Below, one piece after another: positions 1-8,732 of a stretch of 64,000 nt of DNA. Each line of letters starts with the position of its first letter. Position 1 is the first letter of the stretch. This DNA is from Pelagomonas calceolata (Eukaryota; Sar; Pelagophyceae; Pelagomonadales; Pelagomonadaceae): the NCBI GenBank assembly GCA_918797485.1, contig CAKKNE010000002.1, positions 276,501-340,500 of the forward strand. Direction: 5' to 3'. The notes beneath the pieces are model-generated. The model was given only the letters and a program-made list of their open reading frames with translations. It ran no database searches and had not been told where the DNA came from. A program made the position numbers and the translations under genes.

Positions 1-327
1 CGGCTCGATCCCGACGGTACGATCCTGTGCGCAAATCAACCAGTGAGTCGGGTGCACTCTTACTCTGCTGCAGCGCGGCCGCGAAGACTGAATCGAGGGG
101 CGCAAGACCCACACCGCCACGCCGTCGAGCTGGCGTCGCGTCGAGTCGCGCCGCGACAATTTGATGTACGCACAGGTACGATCTCGGTCCTCGACGACAC
201 GGGCCTCGTCACCGCGCACGTCGTCGTGCCGGCCGTCTGCGACGCGTTCCTCGACATCTACCTCGGCGCCGACGGCATATCGCCGACGACCCTCGAGGCC
301 GTCAAGGCCGGGCTCGAGAAGTTTTGA
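1..327 (+). CDS. 3' end of an unidentified gene (partial)
   Basis: Only the last part of this gene lies in the window. Bases 1-16 and 176-327 form one open frame once the intron 17-175 is removed. The join is seamless, because one copy of the 8-bp duplication GTACGATC stays in the mRNA. The visible tail is about 55 residues and ends in VKAGLEKF before TGA at 325-327. The sequence is moderately hydrophobic with no motif I recognise, so no function is assigned. The stop lies 38 bp from the stop of the convergent SUZ12-like gene, so the 3' UTRs must be very short or overlap. The intron length is a multiple of three and it has no in-frame stop here, so a naive gene caller would translate straight through it. 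Confidence 0.6.
   Translation, partial: RLDPDGTILCANQPVSRVHSYSAAARPRRLNRGAQDPHRHAVELASRRVAPRQFDVRTGTISVLDDTGLVTAHVVVPAVCDAFLDIYLGADGISPTTLEAVKAGLEKF
17..175 (+). mobile_element. Introner (intron-forming DNA transposon copy), 159-bp intron
   Basis: The element body 25-175 starts CTGTGCGCAAATCAA and ends in its near inverse, TTGATGTACGCACAG. It is flanked by perfect 8-bp direct repeats GTACGATC at 17-24 and 176-183. The upstream duplication supplies the 5' GT and the element end supplies the 3' CAG, so splicing restores the uninterrupted target. It shares AAATCAACCAGTGAGTCGG and a GC-rich core with the intron at 10554-10728. Non-autonomous introners with inverted repeats and 8-bp duplications are known from Aureococcus. 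The perfect duplication suggests a fairly young insertion. Confidence 0.85.
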
Positions 328-365
328 GCGCGGCCCCCTCGGGCAGAATATAAGGTCTCGTCTGC

Positions 366-2230
366 TTAGGGTTCTTCACTAGTCGGCCGCGCGGCCTCGT
401 CGTCGACGACGTCGAGCGCGGCCGATATGTGCGCCGCGGCGAGGAGCGAGTTGTCCCAGAGGTGGAAGAGGTGGAGGAGGAAGTTGTGCCGCAGGTTCTG
501 GCCCGCGATCTCGGCCGCGTGCGCGCGCGCGAAGGCGACGACGGCCCGCGGCACGTCGCGGTCGGCCTGGATGGGCCGCGCGAAGATCCAGCGGTTCCAG
601 AGCTTCATGAACGCCTTCTCCGGCGGCGTCACGTCCTCGAACTCGTCCAGCAGCACCTCGGCGCGCCGGAGGCGCCAGCCCTCGTCGACCTCGTCGTCGC
701 TGTCGTAGCCGCTCTGGAGGAGCCGCGGGTGGATCGGCTGGCCCGTGCGCGCGTGGTAGTACTGGCGCGTCGGCGCGGTCGGGCGCGGCGTGCCGAGCGG
801 CAGGTCGGCCTGCGCGCCCGCCGCGGCCGCCGCCTGGCGCACCACGTACTGGTCCTTCGAGCAGCACTTGACGACGCCCGGCGGCGGCGGCGCCGCCACG
901 ATGAGGGGCGGCGCCGCGTCGTCGTCGTCGTCGTCGCCCGCGAGGGCCCCGGCCCGCCGCGCCGCCGCGGAGACCGCCCGCGGCGTCGCGACGACGTGGA
1001 GGCGGTCCCGGTCGTCGAGGAGGCACTCGAAGCGGAGCGCCGGGCTGTGGCTCGCGCGGAGGTGCTGCGCCAGCGCCCGGCTCGTCCCGGCCTGGAAGCC
1101 GCACCACGCGCACGCGGCCTGCGTGGACATAGACTCACCGGGCGCTCGCCGCGAAATTGGACTTCGACGCCGCGCGCGACGGCGTCGGTGCGCGACACGC
1201 GCGAGGCAAGCGCCCGCGTCGCCGCGTCCCAATACACGAGGTGGTAGAAGACGCACGCCGGCACGGCGTCGCCCGCGGGCGCGCCCGGGGGCGCCGGCGT
1301 CGGCGCGGCCGCCACGGCGCGGGCGGCCGCGAGCGACGCGGTCGTCGCGCCCGCCGGCGCGCAGGCCCACGCGGCGCCGACCCGCACCGTGTAGGCGCCG
1401 GCCGCCTTGCGCTGGGCCTTGAGCTTGACGGCTTCGAAGCCGCCGCGCGCGGCGGCGGGCGCGTCGGCGAGGCCGAGGATGCCCCGCGTCGCGTCGCCCG
1501 CGAACGTCTTGTGGACGTCGACGAGCGCGCCGTGCGACGCGCGGCCCAGCGGGCCCGGCAGGCCCGCCTGCGTCACCGCGTGCTGCTCGAGCGCCTCCTT
1601 CTCGCTGAGGGTCGCGGCCGAGAAGGTGCAGGCGTCCGGCCAGCGGAGAAAGGCGCCCTCGTCGGCGGCGCCGTCGCCCGCCGCGTCGAAGACCTGCAGC
1701 GCGACGCAGGCGCGGCGCGTGCCGTCGAGCATCGCCGACGCCTCCGTGTCGAAGCAGAGCCAGACCTCGTCGCCCGGCGGGGCCTCCTCCTGCGTCTTGC
1801 GCTTCTTCGACGCCGGGGGCTTGCTTCCGGCGCCGGCCGCCTTCTTCGACGCCGGAGGCTTGCTGCCGCCGGCGGCCGCCGGGGCGGCCGTCAGGCGCAC
1901 GGGGCGCGCGGCCTCGAGCGGCGCGAGCGTCCGCCCCCGGCGCTCGTAGAGCGTCGCGCACAGGAGCCGCGCCCCCGCCGGCGCCCCGGCCGCGCTTAGC
2001 GCCGCGGCGGGGAGCCGGAGCCGGAGGTAGCGCCCCACCGCGCGGTCGGGCGCGGGCGCGGGCGCGGCCGGGCCGCCGATCGTCGGCTGGCCGGGCACGA
2101 AACTCAGCGTGCGCCTCAAAAACAGCGGATTCTCCCGCTGGCGGCGCGCGAGGTAGGCGTGCCAGAGCGCGGCCGGCTCGTGGGCGGCGCGGTAGCGGGC
2201 GTCGTCGTCGTCTCCATTCGTGGTGGCCAT
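366..2230 (-). CDS. SUZ12/EMF2-like Polycomb PRC2 subunit (zinc finger + VEFS box)
   Basis: Likely the SUZ12-type subunit of Polycomb repressive complex 2, a nuclear H3K27 methyltransferase complex. The N-terminal 350 residues are poorly conserved and include two copies of a GSKPPASKK-like stretch. A C2H2-like finger follows (CAWCGFQAGTSRALAQHLRA plus SH). After an acidic linker comes the VEFS box: YYHARTGQPI, YDSDDEVDEGW, MKLWNRWIFARP and LRHNFLLHLFHLWD match the order and spacing of SUZ12, EMF2 and VRN2. ATG is at 2228-2230 and TAA at 366-368. A frame change just before the finger needs a short intron. GTGAGT...CGCAG (1119-1138) would be only 20 nt; 1119-1162 (44 nt) and 1119-1168 (50 nt) also keep frame. 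The product is 604-614 residues depending on the choice. The VEFS call is firm; the exon edge is not. Confidence 0.88.
1119..1162 (-). other. Short intron in the SUZ12-like gene (boundary ambiguous)
   Basis: The upstream frame from 2230 and the zinc-finger frame differ, so an intron is required. The 3' site is CCACGCAG at 1119. Candidate 5' sites in phase are 1138 (GTGAGT, 20 nt), 1162 (GTCCAATTTC, 44 nt) and 1168 (GTCGAAGTCC, 50 nt). Other introns in this window are 44 nt or more, which favours one of the longer two. The end TGTCCACGCAG resembles an introner terminus, but no target duplication survives. Confidence 0.55.
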
Positions 2231-2600
2231 TTTGGCTTCCTGCTTTCGCGCTGCTCTCTTAGGCGGACGGCGTATGCGCTATCGGGTGGAGCAGCGCTGC
2301 TGCGGTGGAGCTACGGGACAGCGATGCCTTTGCTAGCAAGACTGCGCTCTATGAACCTTGCGCGCGCCGCCGCGCGAGAGCCGCTTTGCAGAGATGCCTA
2401 GTGTCTTACAGCGCTAGCGCGCGGTAATGGATCGAGTTGAACGCGGGGGACGTAATAGCCCGAGCCTGACCCGGTCTCGAAGCATGTCTCGGATTGTCCT
2501 TCGGTCTGGAACCTCTCGAGTCTCGGCGGCCCGTCTTGATGACGAAAAGCAACACACGAGGACACATGCGAGTAAAAGTAAATTAACCCAAACTTAGGCC
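2231..2600. other. Intergenic, SUZ12-like promoter region
   Basis: This 370-bp stretch lies between the SUZ12-like start and the cyclophilin stop (both minus strand). It should hold the promoter of the former and the 3' UTR of the latter. I see no convincing gene. It carries one copy of the CTAG-flanked motif at 2398-2417. Confidence 0.6.
2398..2417. promoter_or_regulatory. CTAG-flanked promoter motif, copy 1
   Basis: CTAGTGTCTTACA, one spacer base, then CGCTAG, 168-187 bp upstream of the SUZ12-like ATG (reading reversed relative to that gene). The same arrangement occurs at 6838-6859, 31262-31283 and 62769-62788, each upstream of a start codon. Function is inferred from position only. Confidence 0.5.
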
Positions 2601-3353
2601 TCACGCGTCGGCGGCGGGCCAGCTCCCCGGCTTCTCCGTGCCGTCGAGCGCGAGCTCGCCGCAGGCCGCGATGACGACCTTCTTCGACGTCTCGCCGCCC
2701 TGCGAGCCGACCTTCTCGATCGCCTCGACGACGTCCATGCCCTCGACGACCTTGCCGAAGACGACGTGCTTGCCGTCGAGCCAGGGCGTCTTGGCCGTGC
2801 AGAGGAAGAACTGGGACCCGTTCGTGCCGGGGCCCGCGTTGGCCATGCTCAGCACGCCGGCGCCCGTGTGCTTCAGCCGGAAGTTCTCGTCCTCGAACTT
2901 CTCGCCGTAGATCGACTTGCCACCCGTGCCGTTCTGGTTCGTGAAGTCGCCGCCCTGGCACATGAAGCCGGGGATGACGCGGTGGAACGGGCAGCCCTTG
3001 TAGCCGTAGCCCGGCTCGCCCGTGCAGAGCTGCCGGAAGTTGTCGGCCGTCTTCGGCACGATGTCCTTGCGCAGCTGCATGACGATGCGGCCCGCCGCCT
3101 CGCCGTCCATCGTCACGTCGAAGAAGACCTTGGGGTTGCCGCGCACCGCCAGCGCCTGGCTCTTCGTCTTCGCGCACTGCTTCGCCATCCACGCGTCGAG
3201 GTCCGCGCGCTCCGGATGTTTTTCTTTGATTTTTTCCCCAGCCTCCCACGCTTTGACCTTGGCCGCGCGCCAGGTCTCGCAGTCGGCCTCGTCCTTAGCA
3301 GTCCAGAGGGCTTCCAGCGCCGCTTCGTCGGCGGCTGCTACCTGCTCTGCCAT
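2601..3353 (-). CDS. Cyclophilin-type peptidyl-prolyl cis-trans isomerase
   Basis: A 250-residue protein that accelerates X-Pro bond isomerisation, probably cytosolic because no signal peptide is seen. Residues 1-70 form a charged helical extension. The cyclophilin domain spans about 73-240. [16 protein letters not shown] holds the catalytic Arg (about 125), Phe (130) and Gln (133), and [10 protein letters not shown] holds the cyclosporin-contacting Trp (about 191). NGSQFF and the long [11 protein letters not shown] loop are typical of the cyclophilin A class. The ATG is at 3351-3353 and the stop is TGA. The domain is complete and uninterrupted. The N-terminal extension is unusual and might bind a partner, but nothing in it is recognisable. 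Confidence 0.95.
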   Translation of the reverse strand: MAEQVAAADEAALEALWTAKDEADCETWRAAKVKAWEAGEKIKEKHPERADLDAWMAKQCAKTKSQALAVRGNPKVFFDVTMDGEAAGRIVMQLRKDIVPKTADNFRQLCTGEPGYGYKGCPFHRVIPGFMCQGGDFTNQNGTGGKSIYGEKFEDENFRLKHTGAGVLSMANAGPGTNGSQFFLCTAKTPWLDGKHVVFGKVVEGMDVVEAIEKVGSQGGETSKKVVIAACGELALDGTEKPGSWPAADA

Positions 3354-3854
3354 TTTTTTGGAGTGTTGTTGGCTTCGGGGGCGAGCGGAGGGTCGGGATC
3401 TGCCACCTGGCCCAGTGGCAACACTTTAGTTAGTAGTTATTGGCTTCGCCGAGACTGCTGTTCGTTTCGCGACTACTGACGATGACACGCTGCAAATGCA
3501 ATTTTACAGCAGGCTGCGTGAAGGCGTTTAGACCTCGATCGAGACCGCGTACCTCGAGGTATGCATAGAGCTAGGGGGGGGTTTCAGGTCGGAATAGATA
3601 TGCGGCGTTTTGGTTAACTTTTCCGTGGCCCGTGGCGTCGAGGCAATTCTCTTAGACGGAAGTGTGCTATTAAGAAAGTACGACCCGCCACCGACGAACC
3701 GGCAAAGCGCGGCCGCCGCGCGAAACCGTCGAATGTCGAAAGCCGCGCCCGGGCACCAGTCTCATCACGATGGTTTTCGTGAAATACTTGTATAGGTATG
3801 TCCGAAGACAGGCGCGCATATATTCTTTTCGATTGAAGTACACACTACTACTAC
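3354..3854. other. Intergenic, cyclophilin promoter and calpain 3' region
   Basis: About 500 bp between two minus-strand genes, clearly lower in GC than the coding DNA. Directly downstream of the calpain stop the minus strand reads GTAGTAGTAGTGTGTA, a motif also seen after other genes here. No supportable ORF or RNA gene. Confidence 0.5.
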
Positions 3855-6728
3855 CTACTGAGCGGTGCCCATCGCCGCGGCCAGGGCCTCCGCGAGCGCC
3901 CCGGCGCCGACGCGTGGCGCGTCCATCGGCAAAGACAGGTGTATATCTCCGTCGCGAGATAGCTCTGGAATGTGGGCTTCGGGCGTGCCCGGCGGCTGGA
4001 CAGCGCCCGAGAAACCCCAGCCCAAGGAAACCTTGCTGTCGAGTGCGGTCCCCGATTCTCGCGAAAGAATGGCCAGACAGCAGCGCGAGCGCGGCGGAAT
4101 TACGTCCTGGGACAGAAGCGAGGTCCCTCGCGACGAGACGAAGCCGCGAGTCTTCTCGGTCGCGTCCAGTCCGATCAATACCGGATTTGGACCATGGTTG
4201 ACAGCGACGAAGGCAATGCCCGCTTCGTCCTCGATAGTCAAAATCTCGACGATGGGCCGTTTGAGCGAATCCTCGAGGAGCGGCGCGCGCTTGCCCGAGT
4301 CCTCCGCAATCTGCGCGAGCGCCGCCGCCACGACGGAGGGCTCGCAGCTCACGACGCCGACCTCGCAGACCAAGTCGCTGTGGACGACGGCTCGGAACCG
4401 CCGCGGCTCGACGGAATGTCGGTGCCCGAAGCACAGAGGCACGACTAGGTAGCGCGTAGTAGGGTCGTCGTCGTGCTCGAGGGTCAGGTGGCACGCCGCG
4501 CCGGCGCGGTGCGCGACGCGCGGCGCGGCCGCGACGAGCCGGTGCGTCCGCGGGTCGTCGCCGGCGACGGCGCGGTCGCTGCGCGAGGCGCACTTGACGA
4601 CGACGCAGCCGAGGTCCAGCGCCGTCGCCGCGCCGGCCTCGCCCTGGCGCACGGCGTGCGGCTCCTGGTAGAGGGCGACGTCGAGCCGCGTCCGCGCGTA
4701 GGCCTCGACCGCGACGCACTCCCCGCCGTTGAACGCGCTCCCGAGCCAGCCCCCGACGCGCGCGTCGACGCGGTCCCGCAGCACGCGGCACACCGTCAGC
4801 TCGACGAAGTACGCCAGGAAGTCGTCGACCGCCATCCAGAAGACGCCCGGGTCCTCGCGGTCGAGCCCCAGCGCCTTGCGCGCCGCGAAGGTCATGCGCT
4901 CCGCGTCCTCGCGCGACCACTTGCCCTTCCAGAGGGCCACGCCGTTCGGGTTCCGCAGCTTGAAGAGGTGCTCGCCGTCGTAGACGCGGCACTCGAGCAG
5001 GCCGTACGCGTGCCGCGTCTGCAGCCCCTTGGCCTTCATCTCCTGGCCGAACGGCGTCGCCGGGTCCGTGAACGTCGAGGCGCCGACGGCGAAGCCGCTC
5101 TCGAAGAAGCTGAAGACGCGCGCGAAGCACTCGACCTCGGCCTCGTCGGCGCCGCCGGGGAACCGCTTGTCGAAGGCCTCGCGGAAGACCGCCCCGTCGT
5201 CGCCTGCGGCGGCGGCGCCGCGCGCGCGCGCGGCCGCGGCCCAGGCGCCGCCGTCGCGCGTGTAGCCGTGGAGCCGCTCCTGGTCGACGGGGAAGCCCGT
5301 CAGCGTGTGGAAGGCCTCGGCGAAGGTGCCGCCCGCCAGCGCCTCGTACGAGCCGTGGAGCTTGGCCGCGGCCTTCTCGAGGAGCGGCGCCCAGAGCGCC
5401 CGCCGCGCCGCCTTGACCTGCGTCGAAACCAAGCGGTTGGGTCGGGGCGCCGCGGCGACGTCCGCGCGGGCGGGGACGTAGGCGAGCATCTCGAGGGCGT
5501 TGCACGGCAGCAGGTCGTCCACGAGCAGCGTGCGCCACTCGCCCGCGAGGCAGAGCCGCAGCTTGTAGGCGCCCGCGGGGTTGTACGCGCGCGTGACGAC
5601 GCAGTTCTTGAGCGTCTCCGGCGCCGCCTCGGCCAGGATGGACAGCGCGCAGACGTACCAGCAGTTGCCGACGCCGCCCTGGCGGATGTCGTCCGCGCGC
5701 GGCTCGCCCCGGAAGACCTCCCACGGCACGTCGCTCGTGAGGCCCGTGACGTCGTCGCGCAGGTCGCCCGGCCGCAGCCAGGCCGACGGCCGCATGGCCA
5801 CCTCGAGGACGGGGTGCTCCCGGCCGCAGGCCGCGCACCGCACCAGGGGGAGGTCGCCCCGCCGCTGCCGCTGCATGAGCGCGAGGACGGCCTCGCGGCC
5901 GTTCGCGTCGGGCGGCACGGCGTTCCGCGCGCCGCACTGCGCGCAGCGCCACGAGTCGCCGTCGTTGCCGCCGCCCGCATAGAGGCTCGCCTCCGCGGGC
6001 GGGAAGCCCGGGTCGACGAACTGGATGCCCTCCTCGCGGTAGAGGACGTTCAGGACCCCCATGGTCTCCTCCGCGACCTTCTCGCCCTCCTCCAGGCGCT
6101 TGAACGACGTCGCGCCCGCCGGCGCCGGCGCCGGCGCCGCGGCGGCCGGCGCGGGCGCCGGCGCGGCCGGGGGCGCGGCGCGCTCGGCCGTCGCCCGCCG
6201 CAGCGCCGCGGCGGCGGCGTCGTTCGGCGTCGTGCCGCCCGCCGCCATCAGCTCCGCGAAGATCTCGCCCACGCGCTTCTGGAAGCGCGCCTTCGCGTCC
6301 GGCGCGGGCGCCTCCGGCACCGGCGGCGGCGGCGGCGCGGCCGCCGGCGGCGCCGCCGCCTCGCGCGACATGGCGAGGGCGCGGGCCAGGTCGTCGTCGT
6401 CGTCGTCCGTCTCCATCGGCGCCGGGCCCCGCGCCCGCTCCACCTCGCCGTCCGACATGGCCAGGCGCGCGTCGACGAGGCGCAGCGCGGCGTCGACGCC
6501 GTCGGCGCCCTCGCGCGCGCAGAGGTCGCCGTCCGCGGCGAAGCCGAGCGCGCCGAGGAGGGCGCCCGCGTCGCCGAAGCGTTCGCGAAAGAGGCGCGAG
6601 GACGTCTTCAGCCTACGATACTTAATTTCGTCGGGGTTCGTTGCTATCTTGGTCAGGAGCTTGTGGACGTGGGTCACTGTGGACGTGGGCGCCTTCAGCA
6701 ACTCTTGCTCTATATTGCCTTCGTCCAT
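3855..6728 (-). CDS. Calpain-family cysteine protease with N-terminal PUB-like domain and UIM
   Basis: A 957-residue cytosolic-type Ca2+-dependent cysteine protease. The N-terminus (about 1-100) resembles a PUB/PUG domain. An acidic patch plus DDLARALAMSRE (about 108-123) looks like a ubiquitin-interacting motif. A Pro/Ala-rich linker follows, then a paired-Cys zinc site (CAQCGARN at about 262, CAACGREHP at about 298). The calpain core starts near 330: QGGVGNCWY carries the catalytic Cys (about 356), LQTRHAYGLLECR the His (about 573) and LRNPNG the Asn (about 593), so the triad is intact. The C-terminal 300 residues fit calpain C2-like beta domains. A zinc site before the protease core recalls calpain-15/SOL. 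The PUB and UIM parts suggest recognition of ubiquitylated targets (inference). ATG at 6726-6728, stop TAG. Confidence 0.9.
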   Translation of the reverse strand: MDEGNIEQELLKAPTSTVTHVHKLLTKIATNPDEIKYRRLKTSSRLFRERFGDAGALLGALGFAADGDLCAREGADGVDAALRLVDARLAMSDGEVERARGPAPMETDDDDDDLARALAMSREAAAPPAAAPPPPPVPEAPAPDAKARFQKRVGEIFAELMAAGGTTPNDAAAAALRRATAERAAPPAAPAPAPAAAAPAPAPAGATSFKRLEEGEKVAEETMGVLNVLYREEGIQFVDPGFPPAEASLYAGGGNDGDSWRCAQCGARNAVPPDANGREAVLALMQRQRRGDLPLVRCAACGREHPVLEVAMRPSAWLRPGDLRDDVTGLTSDVPWEVFRGEPRADDIRQGGVGNCWYVCALSILAEAAPETLKNCVVTRAYNPAGAYKLRLCLAGEWRTLLVDDLLPCNALEMLAYVPARADVAAAPRPNRLVSTQVKAARRALWAPLLEKAAAKLHGSYEALAGGTFAEAFHTLTGFPVDQERLHGYTRDGGAWAAAARARGAAAAGDDGAVFREAFDKRFPGGADEAEVECFARVFSFFESGFAVGASTFTDPATPFGQEMKAKGLQTRHAYGLLECRVYDGEHLFKLRNPNGVALWKGKWSREDAERMTFAARKALGLDREDPGVFWMAVDDFLAYFVELTVCRVLRDRVDARVGGWLGSAFNGGECVAVEAYARTRLDVALYQEPHAVRQGEAGAATALDLGCVVVKCASRSDRAVAGDDPRTHRLVAAAPRVAHRAGAACHLTLEHDDDPTTRYLVVPLCFGHRHSVEPRRFRAVVHSDLVCEVGVVSCEPSVVAAALAQIAEDSGKRAPLLEDSLKRPIVEILTIEDEAGIAFVAVNHGPNPVLIGLDATEKTRGFVSSRGTSLLSQDVIPPRSRCCLAILSRESGTALDSKVSLGWGFSGAVQPPGTPEAHIPELSRDGDIHLSLPMDAPRVGAGALAEALAAAMGTAQ

Positions 6729-7161
6729 AGTCGGGTCAGTCGCGTCAGTTGCGGTCTAGCTCTAAGCAAATCAATGCAAGTACGCGCTTTTTTATCGCAG
6801 CGCTGTCCAAAACGGGCTGTTCCGCAAAGTCTGGTGACTAGCGGTTTGTAAGACACTAGGAGTACTGGAGGTACTAGTGCGTAACTAGCCTGAGCCTGAC
6901 TAGTAATTATTATGGGCCGGGGAGGGGGAACGCTGGGGGGGAAGGCGCGTTAACCCCCCCATGTTGAATTGAATTGAAATTCGCTTACTTTTGACTATCG
7001 TTCGTTGGGTGATGATAGAGGGTAATGCTCCACGGAAATCGATGCGGTTGGCTGCGCAATGACTAGAAGATTAAAGGGAAGATCACACGACACACCCGAG
7101 CGAGCAGCACAATCCACACGTCGACGTCCAGGTACTTACGAGCCCCCGAACACAACTACTA
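6729..7161. other. Intergenic, calpain promoter region
   Basis: This 433-bp gap holds the calpain promoter and the 3' end of the UBX gene. It contains the CTAG-flanked motif at 6838-6859, a G-run near 6915-6942 and an AT-rich patch near 6960-7010. No gene seen. Confidence 0.55.
6838..6859 (-). promoter_or_regulatory. CTAG-flanked promoter motif, copy 2
   Basis: On the minus strand it reads CTAGTGTCTTACA, AAC, CGCTAG, placed 110-131 bp upstream of the calpain ATG in the same orientation as the gene. Confidence 0.5.
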
Positions 7162-8340
7162 CTACCGCGCCACGCACTCGAGCAGCGCGCGCGCGCCGAG
7201 GACGTCGCCCAGGAGCGACGTCCGGTCGTCGAGCACGACGCGGTCGCCCGCGGCCTTGCGCACGACGAACGCCTCCAGGTCGACGCCGCGCACGTCGCAC
7301 CAGTCGAGGACCTCGCCGGCCGGCGCGTCGGTGGCGAACTTGCGCGTCGCGGTCGAGCCGTCGGGGCAGCGCAGCTTCACCAGGACGCCGGGCCCGTCGG
7401 GCTCGGGCGCCAGCGCCTTTTCGAGCGCCGCCCGTCGCGTCAGGTCCGCGGCCGCGCGGCGCTCGGCGGCGAGCGCCGCCTCGGCCTCGGCCGCGGCGGC
7501 GGCCGCCGCCGCGGCGCGTGCTGCCGCCGCCTCCGTCGCGGACTTCCGGTCGCTGCTCTTGGCCTCTGCGAGCTCGCGCTTCTGCTCCGACGCGAGCCGG
7601 TGCTCCGCGGCCGCCCGCTCGAGCGCGGCGAGGTCGTCCGCCGCCGTCTCGCGCGCGCGCGCGAGCCAGCTCTCGCCGACGCCCGTGCCGCGGTAGACGG
7701 CCACGTAGCGCAGCTGGCCGGCGCCCGCCGGCACCGCGAGCGCGCAGAACGGCGCGTTCTTCGGCAGCGCCGCGGGCATCGCCGCCGACGCGAGCCTCGC
7801 GGCGCGCGCGTAGGTCTGCGCCGTGCGCGTCGCGTCGAGCAGGACGGCGTCGCTGCCCAGCGCCTTGACCGCCGCGGCGAGCTCCTCCGCGGCCGCCGAC
7901 GCCGGCGGCGCCGCGACGACGAGCACCGGCCGGCCGGTCGCGAGCGCCCGCCGGGCCGCGCGCGCCGCCGTCGCGAGCGCGCCGGGGCAGGCCGCCTCGA
8001 CCGCCGACGGCGCGTCGGCGCTCGCGCTCGTGCCGCTCTTGCCGCTCTTGCCGCTCGAACCGCCGCCGCCGAAGAGCGAGGCCAAGGCCCGTCGGAGGGC
8101 TCGCGCCGCCGAGGCGAGCGCCTTGAGCGGGTCGAAGTGCACGTCCAGATACACCTCGCCGTCCCTGTCCTCCTCCGGCGCCTCGACGACGTCGCGCGGC
8201 GCCGCCTCGACCACCGCGGCCTCGTCGCCGTCGTCGTTGGCGCCTCCCCGCGGCACGAGGCGCAGCGGCAGCGGTCTCGTGCAGCTCGCAGCGGCTGTGA
8301 TTGCTAAAAGCAGCGCTTGAGCTGCGACTGCACGCCGCAT
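7162..8340 (-). CDS. UBX-domain protein with signal peptide (FAF2/UBXD8-like or SELMA sUbx-like)
   Basis: A 392-residue protein predicted to recruit the AAA ATPase Cdc48/p97. I place the start at ATG 8338-8340, because the frame upstream begins only with a TTG and because MRRAVAAQALLLAITAAASC makes a good signal peptide. It is followed by a basic TRPLPLRLVPRGG segment. A UAS thioredoxin-like region lies in the middle (PVLVVAAPP, DAVLLDATRT). A long Ala/Glu helix follows, then a C-terminal UBX domain of about 80 residues (VLVKLRCPDGSTATRKF at its start). That order is the FAF1/FAF2 layout. A signal peptide plus basic leader without an aromatic +1 residue would suit the periplastid ERAD-like machinery of heterokonts; a normal ER location is equally possible. 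Confidence 0.75.
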   Translation of the reverse strand: MRRAVAAQALLLAITAAASCTRPLPLRLVPRGGANDDGDEAAVVEAAPRDVVEAPEEDRDGEVYLDVHFDPLKALASAARALRRALASLFGGGGSSGKSGKSGTSASADAPSAVEAACPGALATAARAARRALATGRPVLVVAAPPASAAAEELAAAVKALGSDAVLLDATRTAQTYARAARLASAAMPAALPKNAPFCALAVPAGAGQLRYVAVYRGTGVGESWLARARETAADDLAALERAAAEHRLASEQKRELAEAKSSDRKSATEAAAARAAAAAAAAAEAEAALAAERRAAADLTRRAALEKALAPEPDGPGVLVKLRCPDGSTATRKFATDAPAGEVLDWCDVRGVDLEAFVVRKAAGDRVVLDDRTSLLGDVLGARALLECVAR

Positions 8341-8732
8341 GGCCGCAGCACTCGCGAGACAGCAGCACTGCAGCGCTACCACAGCAGTCGGTACGAAAGA
8401 CGATTTTTGCAACTCCTGCGCTACCAACGCGTACGTTTGTAGTTTTTTGGGCTTCAAGGCTAACTCTAGTGCCTCTATACGACTCTAGCTGCGGCGCCAG
8501 CGCTGGGAGCGAGTTGCGGGCTCGCTCGCGCATAAAAACCCCACACGGGCTTCGCTGATACCTTCACCAAGCCACCGCGGCCGCTGCTTGCGCGCTTGCG
8601 CCGTTCCACAGCTCTCCTGCGAGCCGGCGCCGCCGCGGGGCGCTGCTAGCGCGACCTAAATTATTAGCGGCACCGGCCAACGTCGTGGCGGACTTTGCGA
8701 CGGGTAGAGCGTAAAAGAAACGGCTGCGAAAC
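8341..8732. other. Divergent promoter region
   Basis: This 392-bp gap lies between the divergently transcribed UBX gene and the plus-strand gene at 8733. An open frame continues 5' of the UBX ATG but begins only with TTG, so I treat it as 5' UTR. CTAG sequences occur near 8645 but do not form the full CTAG-flanked motif. Confidence 0.5.

Noticed and set aside
4473-6851. 792-codon open frame antisense to the calpain gene
   Set aside because: Very GC-rich coding DNA leaves antisense frames open. The translation is Arg/Ala-rich with no domain, while the minus strand encodes an intact calpain. The same reasoning excludes the other long antisense frames, such as 3670-5952, 12924-15083 and 49791-51983.
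8341-8457. Longer N-terminus for the UBX protein
   Set aside because: The extension begins with TTG, and the internal ATG at 8338-8340 starts a clear signal peptide.
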